This document shows positions 35,281 through 44,754 of a stretch of 64,000 nucleotides of DNA, piece after piece. A program made the position numbers and the translations under genes. The notes below the pieces were generated by a model that was not told the DNA's origin, did no database searches, and saw only the letters and a list, made by a program, of their open reading frames with translations. Within the stretch, counting starts at the first letter, position 1, and each line of letters starts with the position of its first letter. The DNA is from Ailanthus altissimus (lineage: Eukaryota > Streptophyta > Magnoliopsida > Sapindales > Simaroubaceae), in NCBI GenBank assembly GCA_946807835.1, contig OX327702.1, forward strand, positions 10,354,001 to 10,418,000, in the 5' to 3' direction.

Positions 35281-36263
35281 AGCCACTCGTCCCCAGCCTT
35301 CGAGAGGAATCCAAGACGACCCAAGAGCACCAAGAATACAGAGTACGAGTCTTGGAGAGCAATAGGAGCTTAATTGAAGCATCTTTAGAGAGAGATACAA
35401 GACGTTCTTCGGCATCAAGAGTTCCTAGGCAGCGCAATTAAAGAGCAATTCGACGTCTATATCGGTTTGCGATTGATTGTATCATGATTTATAATTATTT
35501 TCACTGCTGTTCTCTTGTAGCCATGAGCTAAACTTATTTTCTAGGGTTAATATTTGAACTCAATATGTGTGCTTAATTGCCATATTTTTTAGTATTTAAT
35601 AAACTTAGTCCTTTATTATTTAAATTACTTGTGTTTAATGCTTCAATATATCTGGCCAATATATGGTGAATGAGTTGGTAATATTATTGATAAACTCGGA
35701 AGAGGAATCATAATATTTAGACCTAGGTAATTTGATGCATGATTGTAGAGTAACATTCAATGTTGCATATGCAAGTTTCAATTTAGGATAGGAATATACC
35801 TAATTGGCATGTATGATCAATAAGACCTAATCTTAATGAATCTTAATTTATTACAAGTACCATAGAAATATAGGTATTTGGTAAATTAAGGTATACTTGC
35901 ATGACCTTGGAAGAGGCTTGTGAATACATTAGTGTCTTGATCAATAATAAAGACTAAGTGAGTTAAATATTAGAAGATTAATCATTAGAAACATATTGAG
36001 GGATAATATTAATCCTAGGTTTTCTCTACATTGCTATCTTTAAATCTCATTGCATTGTGTTTTTACTTTTATATTTCTTACATTCATTCTTAGATTTTTA
36101 TTTTTCTGAATAATTATTAGAAAGACATAATTTTAGTAATTGGTTAATAAGAAGAAATTATCCCTGTGGGTTCGACATCCGACTAATTAGTCTCTTTATT
36201 ACTTGCATACGATAGTGTATACTTGCACTTAATTTATGATATAGAAATATCGCATCAAGTTTT

Positions 36264-36281
36264 TGGCGCCGTTGCCGGGGA
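36264..36281 (+). other. gypsy-F primer-binding site, tRNA-Asp
   Basis: TGGCGCCGTTGCCGGGGA, an exact complement of the 3' 18 nt of plant tRNA-Asp including CCA, six bases after the LTR. Typical of the Athila/Tat branch of Ty3/gypsy. Confidence 0.93.
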
Positions 36282-36395
36282 TAATTATCTACTTTTTCAC
36301 CAATATTAATACCAATCTTTCTAGTTTTTATTTCAGAATTTTTTTTTTATTTTTATTTTTCTTAATTTAGTTTTACTTTCTTTCTTACGAGGTAC

Positions 36396-38975
36396 ATGCA
36401 AAGATCGAAAAGTGAAGACTTGATTTCTTTTGATCCAGAAATTGAAAGAACCTTACGAAGAATTAGAAAAGAACAAAATCAAGTCAACACCATGGAAGAT
36501 CAAGTACCAATTGCACCCAACAATGAAGGAAGACCACTAAGGGAATATGCTGTTCCCTTAGTTAATGGAATCCATTCGAGCATCCAAAGACCAACTGTTC
36601 AAGCTAACAACTTTGAGATCAAGCCAAGCACGATTCAAATGCTCAAGGATTCGGTACAATTTGGAGGATTGCCCAATGACGATCCAAACATGCACATCAT
36701 CAACTTCTTAGAGATATGTGATACTTTCAAGTACAATGGGGTGTCCGATGATGCAATTCGACTAAGATTGTTTCCCTTTTCCTTGAGAGACAAGGCAAAG
36801 AGCTGGTTCTTATCACTTCCATCTGGATCTATAGCTACATGGGATGATCTTGCACAAAAGTTCCTCGCCAAATTCTTTCCACCTGCTAAAACTGCCAAGA
36901 TGAGGAACGACATCACATCATTCCTACAACTAGATGGAGAATCTCTTTACGAGGCATGGGAGAGATACAAGGATATGCAAAGAAAATGTCCTCATCATGG
37001 AGTTCCGAAGTGGTTACTTGTACAAACATTCTACAATGGATTAGCCGGTCAATTCAGAACAATAGTAGATGCTGCAGCTGGAGGAGCACTTATGAATAAA
37101 TCCACCGATGAAGCTTATGATCTACTAGATGAGATGGCGTCCAATGCCTATCAATGGCCCACCGAAAGGTCAACCACAAGAAAGATCGCTGGACTACATG
37201 AAGTAGACACTTTGACTACATTATCTGCCCAAGTCAACCTCTTGACCAAACAATTAAGCAACTTGGGAGTTAATGCTATCAAGAGTCAACCCATCACTTG
37301 CGATTTCTGTGGAAGCAATCATGCAAATGGACAATGCTTGGAGACTGCTCAATATGTAGGGGACTTCAACCACAACAACCCCAATTCTAATTTTTACAAT
37401 CCTGGATGGAGAAATCACCCCAACTTCTCATGGAGCAATAATAATCAAGGACAACATTCCAAAGCTCCTCCTGGTTTCCAACCGCAAATTCAGCAAGAGA
37501 AGAAACCAGACATTGAAGACATGCTCCTGCAATACATGAAGAAAACAGATGCACTCTTTCAAAGTCAAGCAACTTCACTTAGAGCTTTGGAAAATCAAGT
37601 AGGGCAGCTCGCAACAGCAATAAAAAATCGCCCTCAAGGAACTCTACCAAGTAACACTGAAGTCAATCCAAAAGGAAGTGTAGAACAGTGCCAAGCCATC
37701 TCCCTAAGAAGTGGTAAAGTTTTACATGACAACACACCTCAACCACAGCTTTCAGAGATGATAGAGAAGGAAAAAGAACCAGTGGTCCAGCAAGATGACG
37801 TGCAACCATATAGACCACCTATACCATTTCCTCAGAGATTACAGCAGCTCAGAAACCAAGAGAAGAGTGATGAGACACAGAAAAGCATAGAATCTGGTAT
37901 TCAAGTACAAGAACAGAAAAGTGAACATGCAGCAGAAGATACCAGTAGCAATCCGCAGAAGCAACCTACGCAGTCATTCACTCCACCACCTCCATTTCCT
38001 CAGAGGCTGCAAAAGAAGAAACTAGATAAGCAATTTTCTAAATTTCTTGATATTTTTAAGAAATTACATATTAATCTTCCTTTTGCAGATGCACTAGAGC
38101 AAATGCCAAGCTATGTGAGATTTATGAAGGACATCTTATCAAAGAAGAGAAAAATAGATGACTTCGAGACTGTGGCCCTAACAGAAGAGTGTAGCGCCAT
38201 CCTTCTAAAGAAGCTACCTCCAAAGCTCAAAGATCCTGGGAGTTTCACCATACCATGCTCAATTGGAAATTATGATTTTGGGAAAGCACTTTGTGATCTG
38301 GGAGCTAGCATCAATCTTATGCCATTGTCCGTGTATAAAAAGTTGGGACTGAAAGAAGCCAAACCAACAAATATCACACTTCAGTTAGCAGATCGTTCTC
38401 TCACCTATCCTAAGGGATTAATTGAAGATGTGTTGGTTAAGGTCGATAAATTCATCTTCCCTGCCGATTTCATTGTTTTGGATATGGAAGAAGACAAGGA
38501 GATCCCAATCATCCTTGGAAGACCCTTTCTAGCCACTGGAAGAACAATTATTGATGTGCAAAAAGGGGAGTTGACCATGAGAGTACAAGAGGATACAGTC
38601 ACTTTTAAGGTCTTCAAGGAGATCAAATTACCAGCTGAAAATGAAGACTGTTTCTGCATTAATGTGGTGCATCCAAGCGTTAAGCAAATTAAAGATATGG
38701 AGACATTGGATCCTCACATCCGAAAAAGAGCATTGAAGTATAGGAAGGCAAGAAAGAAGAAGAAAAAGCAGCATCACGACGAAGCAAGCAAAGAGAAAGA
38801 AAAGGAAGAACCATCTCCCCGGTCTAAGATTAAAGTCTTTCCGGAGAGACATAAGAAGAATGCAGCAAAAGATAGTGCCCGAGATTTAATTACAAGAATA
38901 TGGAAGCCGAAAAAGAAGAAAGCCAGCAAGATCACTCACACAAATGCTTCCACCAACATCTTTGATCCACCATAA
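36396..38975 (+). CDS. gypsy-F Gag-protease polyprotein, intact (859 aa)
   Basis: Structural protein of the particle fused to its maturation protease. Retrotransposon Gag domain at about residues 101-220 (IRLRLFPFSLRDKAKSWF, then FYNGL). A zinc knuckle starts at C302 (CDFCGSNHANGQC, spaced C-x2-C-x3-H-x4-C, one shorter than the usual CCHC). Two copies of a proline-rich PPxPFPQRL motif flank a Q/E-rich stretch before a linker. Aspartic protease: catalytic D634 in DLGASINLMP, with the ILGRPFLATGR flap-side motif downstream. The last about 80 residues are lysine-rich (several K/R clusters) and end at a stop exactly where pol would begin in a full element. No premature stop or frameshift, in contrast to every other element here. 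Start at 36396 is the first ATG of the open frame, 114 nt after the primer site. Confidence 0.92.
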   Translation: MQRSKSEDLISFDPEIERTLRRIRKEQNQVNTMEDQVPIAPNNEGRPLREYAVPLVNGIHSSIQRPTVQANNFEIKPSTIQMLKDSVQFGGLPNDDPNMHIINFLEICDTFKYNGVSDDAIRLRLFPFSLRDKAKSWFLSLPSGSIATWDDLAQKFLAKFFPPAKTAKMRNDITSFLQLDGESLYEAWERYKDMQRKCPHHGVPKWLLVQTFYNGLAGQFRTIVDAAAGGALMNKSTDEAYDLLDEMASNAYQWPTERSTTRKIAGLHEVDTLTTLSAQVNLLTKQLSNLGVNAIKSQPITCDFCGSNHANGQCLETAQYVGDFNHNNPNSNFYNPGWRNHPNFSWSNNNQGQHSKAPPGFQPQIQQEKKPDIEDMLLQYMKKTDALFQSQATSLRALENQVGQLATAIKNRPQGTLPSNTEVNPKGSVEQCQAISLRSGKVLHDNTPQPQLSEMIEKEKEPVVQQDDVQPYRPPIPFPQRLQQLRNQEKSDETQKSIESGIQVQEQKSEHAAEDTSSNPQKQPTQSFTPPPPFPQRLQKKKLDKQFSKFLDIFKKLHINLPFADALEQMPSYVRFMKDILSKKRKIDDFETVALTEECSAILLKKLPPKLKDPGSFTIPCSIGNYDFGKALCDLGASINLMPLSVYKKLGLKEAKPTNITLQLADRSLTYPKGLIEDVLVKVDKFIFPADFIVLDMEEDKEIPIILGRPFLATGRTIIDVQKGELTMRVQEDTVTFKVFKEIKLPAENEDCFCINVVHPSVKQIKDMETLDPHIRKRALKYRKARKKKKKQHHDEASKEKEKEEPSPRSKIKVFPERHKKNAAKDSARDLITRIWKPKKKKASKITHTNASTNIFDPP

Positions 38976-39021
38976 GAGAATATGAAGCCCCGTCAAGCCG
39001 ATGACGTTAAATCAAGCGCTA

Positions 39022-39039
39022 CTTGGGAGGCAACCCAAG
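39022..39039 (+). other. Stem-loop after the gypsy-F stop codon
   Basis: CTTGGG-AGGCAA-CCCAAG, a perfect 6-bp stem with a 6-nt loop, 47 nt after the stop. The phrase GGGAGGCAACCC recurs in Athila-type elements as I remember them, which suggests a conserved RNA element; role unknown. Confidence 0.7.
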
Positions 39040-39120
39040 GAAAATATTATTATTATTATTATCATTTTATTTTATTTTTTTTTTCAGCATTTAAAAAAAA
39101 AAAAAAAAAAAACCAAGAAT

Positions 39121-39320
39121 TTCAGCGCTCCAACGGCATAACATGGCGCGGCAGCGACAGAAAAATCGAGCACCACCGCCCCCGCGGTACAAGAAACATC
39201 GCGCCAGCGCAAATTCCAGTAACTGTGTAGAAATCAGCCTTCAGCGCTGCAGCGATAAACGATTACCGCGGCAGCGCCAGAACATCGCCCCAGCGATGGA
39301 GAGTCAGCGCGGCAGCGAAA
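39121..39320 (+). repeat. Second cluster of covarying mini inverted repeats (gypsy-F)
   Basis: ACCGC-CCCC-GCGGT at 39175-39188 and CATCGC-CCCA-GCGATG at 39283-39298 are perfect; other AGCGC/GCAGCG words fill the space. Same design as the LTR cluster but not the same sequence. Confidence 0.75.
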
Positions 39321-39362
39321 AATTGACCAGGGAAGTCTCTTACTTTCACTTCTTTATTTTTT

Positions 39363-39380
39363 GACATTGGGGACAATGTC
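39363..39380 (+). other. Palindromic 3' motif shared with gypsy-H
   Basis: GACATT-GGGGAC-AATGTC. gypsy-H has GACATT-GAGGAC-AATCTC at 62627-62644, in the same place relative to its 3' end. Sharing between a young and an old, otherwise diverged element suggests constraint. Confidence 0.65.
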
Positions 39381-40743
39381 TAAATTAAGTTTGGGGGAGA
39401 AAACACTTTCTTGTGTTCATTTTGCTGCATGATTGGGGTGGTCATTCTTGTGGATTAAAAGTTTTTTTTTTAGTTACTTAGTTGTTTTTTTTTAGTTAAT
39501 TAATTTTTATTAGGTTTTGATAAGATGATCATTAGTCTATGATAAGAAAAAGAATACATGGTTGAATTTATTTTTACACATCCATAGAGAATGATAGATA
39601 CTTGAGACAATTTTGATTATTCAAGTTTAAGAACAAGTTCGACCTTATTTATAATCACCAATTTTTTGAGCACTTATAAGCATGAATAGTTATAACTATT
39701 ACTTAGAGATACTTATGTTTTAGAGAGTACACCACAGTCTCGAAGACCGATACTCTAGAACTTGTCTTTAATTACTACTTGAGGCGAAATTCTAGGAAAC
39801 ACATGAATAGGGAAATGACATTAGGCCATCTTTGGACCGATTGAGCCTTTCTAGCCTACCATTTTATTGTATATTTATCCCTAGTACCCTATTTTGAGCC
39901 TAATTACCCATTCTTTGGTTTAACCACATTACAAGCCCAAGACTTAAAGTTTACTTATCTAAAACATTACCCGTAACATCATAAACCTTGCATTTGCTTA
40001 GAAATACTCTTGAAAGGAAAAAGTTGTGGTGATATGAGAAAAATAAGTTTGGGTGGTATTTGTCAATCTAAGTTTAGGGGTATTTCAAAAAAAAAAAAAG
40101 TAAAGAAAAATACCCCCAGCTTAAGAAAAAGAAGAAATTCTTTGAAAAAAAAAAAAAAAAGGTTGAAAAGAAGGATGGGAACACAATAAGTTTGGGGGAA
40201 GAGATAATACAAGGAAAAGAAGATCAAGAGGTTTCTAGGTAAAATCTAAGTGTTCATGGTGTGAATTGAACTTCATATATTTATCCTTTTATCCCACCTT
40301 GACCTTAGCCTTACATTACAAGCTAAGTAAAGTCCTAAATAGATCCCTAGACATGTGATTTTCTACATTAGTGGAGAGTGGTAATAAAGACAAGCTTATG
40401 GAAGTGTCATTATATAAATTAAATGCCGAGACATCATCTTTTCTGTACAAACTAAAGTATAAAGTAAATCAAAGTATGGTTTTCGCTATTTGCTTGCTGC
40501 TTGCACACACACACATGGTGATGGTTTATGAGGAAGAATGAGGGACTAAATAAAGATAGTTGAGAATTGTTAATAGCTATTTATCGACCTTAAGGATTTG
40601 TATCATTTCGTCAGCCTTTGAGACAATGATTTTGATCATCTTACTAGTTTATTATATTTTGTTTTATTTTGTTAAATGAGTCAAGTATAAACCTTTGTCT
40701 CTCTCTTAGTTTTATTTTATTGCTTGAGGACAAGCAAGTATTT

Positions 40744-40758
40744 AAGTTTGGGGGAATT
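40744..40758 (+). other. gypsy-F polypurine tract
   Basis: AAGTTTGGGGGAATT immediately before the 3' LTR. Two earlier near-copies are noted in the 3' region entry. Confidence 0.85.
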
Positions 40759-42150
40759 TGATAAGGGCAAATTTGTCATATATTTTCTCATGTTTTTATT
40801 ATTGATATTTTATGATTTTATGAGAATAGATGGCTATTTATATACATTATTGTTATTTATAGGGACTTGAACGAAATTTAAAGAAAGAACGCAAAAGGAG
40901 CGAAAACAGGGACTAAAATGCAAAGTTTTCAAATTATGAGTCCAGCGCCCCCGCGCCACAAGTATTTTCGCCCCAGCGCTGAATAGTGATCGAAATAAGA
41001 AAAACGACCTGATTAAGTCGCGTCTAGCGCCCCAGCGCCAAGATCCCACCGCTCCAGCGGTGATAGCTTTTTCACGCGTCGCCCCAGCGACAGATGCATA
41101 GCGCGCCAGCGGTAGTGCGAGTCCTAGTCCGACGAGAATTGAGATTTTCAAGCTCAAATCAATCCCTATATAAAGCCACTCGTCCCCAGCCTTCGAGAGG
41201 AATCCAAGACGACCCAAGAGCACCAAGAATACAGAGTACGAGTCTTGGAGAGCAATAGGAGCTTAATTGAAGCATCTTTAGAGAGAGATACAAGACGTTC
41301 TTCGGCATCAAGAGTTCCTAGGCAGCGCAATTAAAGAGCAATTCGACGTCTATATCGGTTTGCGATTGATTGTATCATGATTTATAATTATTTTCACTGC
41401 TGTTCTCTTGTAGCCATGAGCTAAACTTATTTTCTAGGGTTAATATTTGAACTCAATATGTGTGCTTAATTGCCATATTTTTTAGTATTTAATAAACTTA
41501 GTCCTTTATTATTTAAATTACTTGTGTTTAATGCTTCAATATATCTGGCCAATATATGGTGAATGAGTTGGTAATATTATTGATAAACTCGGAAGAGGAA
41601 TCATAATATTTAGACCTAGGTAATTTGATGCATGATTGTAGAGTAACATTCAATGTTGCATATGCAAGTTTCAATTTAGGATAGGAATATACCTAATTGG
41701 CATGTATGATCAATAAGACCTAATCTTAATGAATCTTAATTTATTACAAGTACCATAGAAATATAGGTATTTGGTAAATTAAGGTATACTTGCATGACCT
41801 TGGAAGAGGCTTGTGAATACATTAGTGTCTTGATCAATAATAAAGACTAAGTGAGTTAAATATTAGAAGATTAATCATTAGAAACATATTGAGGGATAAT
41901 ATTAATCCTAGGTTTTCTCTACATTGCTATCTTTAAATCTCATTGCATTGTGTTTTTACTTTTATATTTCTTACATTCATTCTTAGATTTTTATTTTTCT
42001 GAATAATTATTAGAAAGACATAATTTTAGTAATTGGTTAATAAGAAGAAATTATCCCTGTGGGTTCGACATCCGACTAATTAGTCTCTTTATTACTTGCA
42101 TACGATAGTGTATACTTGCACTTAATTTATGATATAGAAATATCGCATCA
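40759..42150 (+). repeat. gypsy-F 3' LTR
   Basis: 1392 bp, identical to the 5' LTR except for two substitutions that I could find (both C here and T in the 5' copy). It contains the same mini-hairpin cluster and TATA box. Confidence 0.95.
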
Positions 42151-42155
42151 ATAAT
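42151..42155. repeat. Target-site duplication, right (gypsy-F)
   Basis: ATAAT, the partner of 34861-34865. Confidence 0.88.
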
Positions 42156-42859
42156 AGAACTATAGCAACGACTATTTTTCACTATTTATAAATATCTCAC
42201 TCATTTGAAGCTCAAGAACAAGAGAATAAAAGAAAAGAAAAATGTCATATATTGGAATTGAGAGTTTCGTTGTTCTTACAACTTCATATTTACTTATTTG
42301 GAGTTTAAATTATTTTATTTATTATTTCTTGTATTGAATTATTCAAGTGTTTGTCATTTGGGAGTTTAAATTATTTTATTTATTATTTCTTGTATTGGAT
42401 TATTCAAGTGTTTGTGGAAAATACTTTAAGAAAAGAGTGGATACTCTTTTGTTGTAATTCAAGTGTTTGTGGAAAACACTTTAAGAGTAGAGTGATTACT
42501 CTTTTATTGTAAGGGTTTAATTGGTACCTTAAAAACTAATTTATTATAAAGGTTTCTTAACACATTGGAAGTCAAGTGTATTGATTCTTGACCTTGGTTT
42601 AAAGAAAGCTAGTGGAATCCTCAATATGAGTTGCTTGCGGCGTAGATATAAGCCGTGTGGAGTGGCAAATCACGTAAACATCCGGGTGCCATTCTTTCTA
42701 TCCCTTACTTTATTATTTATTGTAATTATTTGTTATTAAATTTGTTTATGTATTAATAATTGCATATGTATTAATAATTACATAAATTGTTGATATTAGT
42801 GCATTAATTTTTAAATACCCAATTCACCCCCTCTTGGGTTGCCTATCTAGAATTTTTAT
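42156..42859 (+). repeat. copia-E 5' LTR, second part
   Basis: Continues the LTR after gypsy-F; matches 54070-54645. It contains a 61-bp tandem duplication (units starting 42301 and 42362) that the 3' LTR lacks. The exact LTR end is uncertain: either near 42803, where similarity to the 3' LTR stops, or just before the primer site. Confidence 0.72.
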
Positions 42860-42860
42860 T

Positions 42861-42872
42861 TAGTATCAAAGC
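42861..42872 (+). other. copia-E primer-binding site
   Basis: TAGTATCAAAGC, two changes from TGGTATCAGAGC (initiator tRNA-Met type). Confidence 0.75.
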
Positions 42873-42935
42873 CTCGTACTCTAGAAGGACTTAACCATCT
42901 TAGACTGATCCTTGGCAACCCTTAGATATTCTAAA

Positions 42936-43262
42936 ATGTATAAGAAAAAATCTACCACTAGACCTCCATTTTTTTAATGGATTCTATTATAGTTCTTGGA
43001 AAATTAGGTTTAAGACTTATTTACAAGCTTTTAATTATGATATTTGGATATTGTTCAAAATGGTCCTCATGTTCCTATGAAAAAGAATAAAAAGGGCCAG
43101 TTTATTCCCAAACTCGAAGAAGAGTGGAATAAAGAGGATTTTAAAAATGCTTCTTTAAATGCAAAAGTTATGAACAATTTATTTTGCGCAATAGATAAAA
43201 ATGTGTTCAATAAAATTTACAATTATAATTCTGCATATGTAATTTAGTATGCATTAAAAGTA
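42936..43262 (+). pseudogene. copia-E gag, 5' part
   Basis: The ATG at 42936 begins RPPFFNGFYYSSWKIRFKTYLQAF, a Tork-type copia Gag start; a frameshift leads into 43044-43247 (EEEWNKEDFKNASLNAKVMNNLFCAI). It is cut at about 43262 by copia-G. The central Gag part expected between this piece and 52140 is missing. Confidence 0.75.
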
Positions 43263-44717
43263 ATATATGAGAAAAATCATATATTATTATTATTTTATTC
43301 AATAAATATTTTAATGAATAAAATAATAATATTATTTGTCCAACAAATAAAGTCATTTTGGTAATTTTTAAATTAAACAATAATTGGCTCATATGTGCCA
43401 TGTGTCAACATCCCATTGGTCAACAACTAATTGTTAAGTAATGATGTACTTAACTCTTAAGTCCTGACACATGCACGACCAGAGGGAAACCGAAGTAAAT
43501 GTCAGGTCTGCTGAAATTTTTTAGATCGAACTATTCAATTCGTTACGCTGCCCCAGTGCATAACAAATACACTTTATATTGCAGAACTCTCTAGGTCCAC
43601 TCCCGATTTGTCAAACAAAACTATTCTGTGAGTCCGAGATCGATGCCCCACGCACACGTCATGAATATTACAAATTAGTGCAGTAGACCATACAAGTTGA
43701 GCTCATAGTGCATACGTATGAGCTCAACTTGTAAACACTTTTACAATAGATCACTACCGTCAAATCCCTATGTGCTCATCTGTGAACTTATCTCTAGACA
43801 CATATCTTAATAAACAATATATGAAAACACTTTTACAATATTGTTTAACTCTGTAGGAAACTCTTTTCCTGGGTTTGTTGCTTATGGCCATAACACTTTC
43901 TAAGATACAGTCTTTGAGCATCTGAATATATTAACTCATTCATATGAGTTGACGGATTCCACATCTATATACACCGAACCCCATAAGTATCAGATTATAC
44001 CTAGTGACACCCAGTGGTCACACCATAAAAGGTTTGTAACATGTGTGAAACTAAAGTATGATGGATTACTTACAAGCCCACTGTGGTACTCAGGTCAAAG
44101 GACCATGTATACTACTCAACTCGAGAAGACCTTCTATTGACGGCTTTATGAGATGTCTATTAGGGTCCTTGTTGAGTCTGTTTAGTATTTAGTCCTTACT
44201 GAACACCTGTATGCTATACGAACTTTCGGTAAGTCTATGGTAAGCTAAGAACAACCATCTAGACAATCTAGGTATAGTATACACTAGTTTATGTAAAAGG
44301 ATTCTACCGATAGACCTACATCGGTGAATTAAGACCAGAAACATATAATTTGATAATAAACTTGTATAATAACATTTCTTAGCACCTATTGCAACTCTTG
44401 CAACTATGTTATTACTAATGTATTCTCAAGTCTTTGTACCGTCACAGACAAGATTCTAACTTTTAGACTTTACTAATTAATATAACATGTTAACTCTTTA
44501 GCATTTATAATTTTCAGTGATGCTAACTCTTAGCATTGATCTAAACTTCTTTAGATTAAATCTGAACTCCTTTGAATCATATAATGTCTATAGTGTCACA
44601 AGTATTGAACCATTTAATTATAGTAATTAGCGATTTAATAAATAATGAACTATATAAATACCACAAAATAAAATGTTCATACAATAATGGGATGACACGT
44701 AAGCACAAATTCCAACA
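43262..44717 (-). repeat. copia-G 3' LTR, truncated
   Basis: Matches about 50685-52139. Its element-side edge is TCCAACA, i.e. TGTTGG on the minus strand. A perfect 16-bp inverted repeat (43691-43706 with 43718-43733) replaces the sequence seen at the matching place of the right LTR. Confidence 0.8.
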
Positions 44718-44736
44718 AACTCTCACTTGCTCTAGT
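44718..44736 (-). other. copia-G polypurine tract
   Basis: The minus strand reads AGAGCAAGTGAGAGTT directly before the 3' LTR. Confidence 0.7.
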
Positions 44737-44754
44737 GTCATTTATAGTGGAATC

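Larger units (their letters stand above)
34866..36257 (+). repeat. gypsy-F 5' LTR
   Basis: TGATAAGGGC ... CGCATCA, 1392 bp, same length as the 3' copy. It contains the mini-hairpin cluster (35042-35225) and a good TATA box (35274-35280). A 130-codon open frame on the minus strand (34941-35333) is probably a side effect of the GC-rich cluster. Confidence 0.95.
38976..40743 (+). other. gypsy-F untranslated 3' region
   Basis: Takes the place of pol. It holds a stem-loop directly after the stop (39022-39039), A-runs (39092-39113, 40089-40100, 40147-40160), a second mini-hairpin cluster (39121-39320), the palindromic GACATT-GGGGAC-AATGTC (39363-39380) and two extra polypurine-like words AAGTTTGGGGGA (39387 and 40188). 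Two short open frames at 38982-39364 run through low-complexity and GC-rich repeats and are not convincing genes. Confidence 0.8.
34866..42150 (+). mobile_element. gypsy-F: young Ty3/gypsy (Athila/Tat-like) element with gag-protease only
   Basis: 7285 bp: 1392-bp LTR, perfect tRNA-Asp primer site, 114-nt leader, one intact gag-protease frame, 1.8-kb untranslated 3' region, polypurine tract, 1392-bp LTR, flanked by 5-bp ATAAT duplications. I find only two differences between the LTRs (34980 and 35191 against the 3' copy), so the insertion is very recent. No reverse transcriptase, RNase H or integrase exists anywhere between the LTRs, so it depends on enzymes from another element. gypsy-H in this window is an old relative that did carry pol. 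Confidence 0.93.

Noticed and set aside
34941..35333. 130-codon minus-strand open frame in the gypsy-F 5' LTR (and 40834-41226 in the 3' LTR)
   Set aside because: It is open in both copies simply because the LTRs are nearly identical. It runs through the GC-rich mini-hairpin cluster, which lowers stop frequency, and resembles no known protein.
38982..39364. Two overlapping plus-strand open frames after the gypsy-F gag-protease
   Set aside because: They translate a trinucleotide repeat, an A-run and the GC-rich repeat cluster. Low complexity, no domain.
43949..44140. Short open frame in the copia-G 3' LTR
   Set aside because: Lies wholly inside an LTR; no domain; not open in the matching part of the other LTR as far as I can see.
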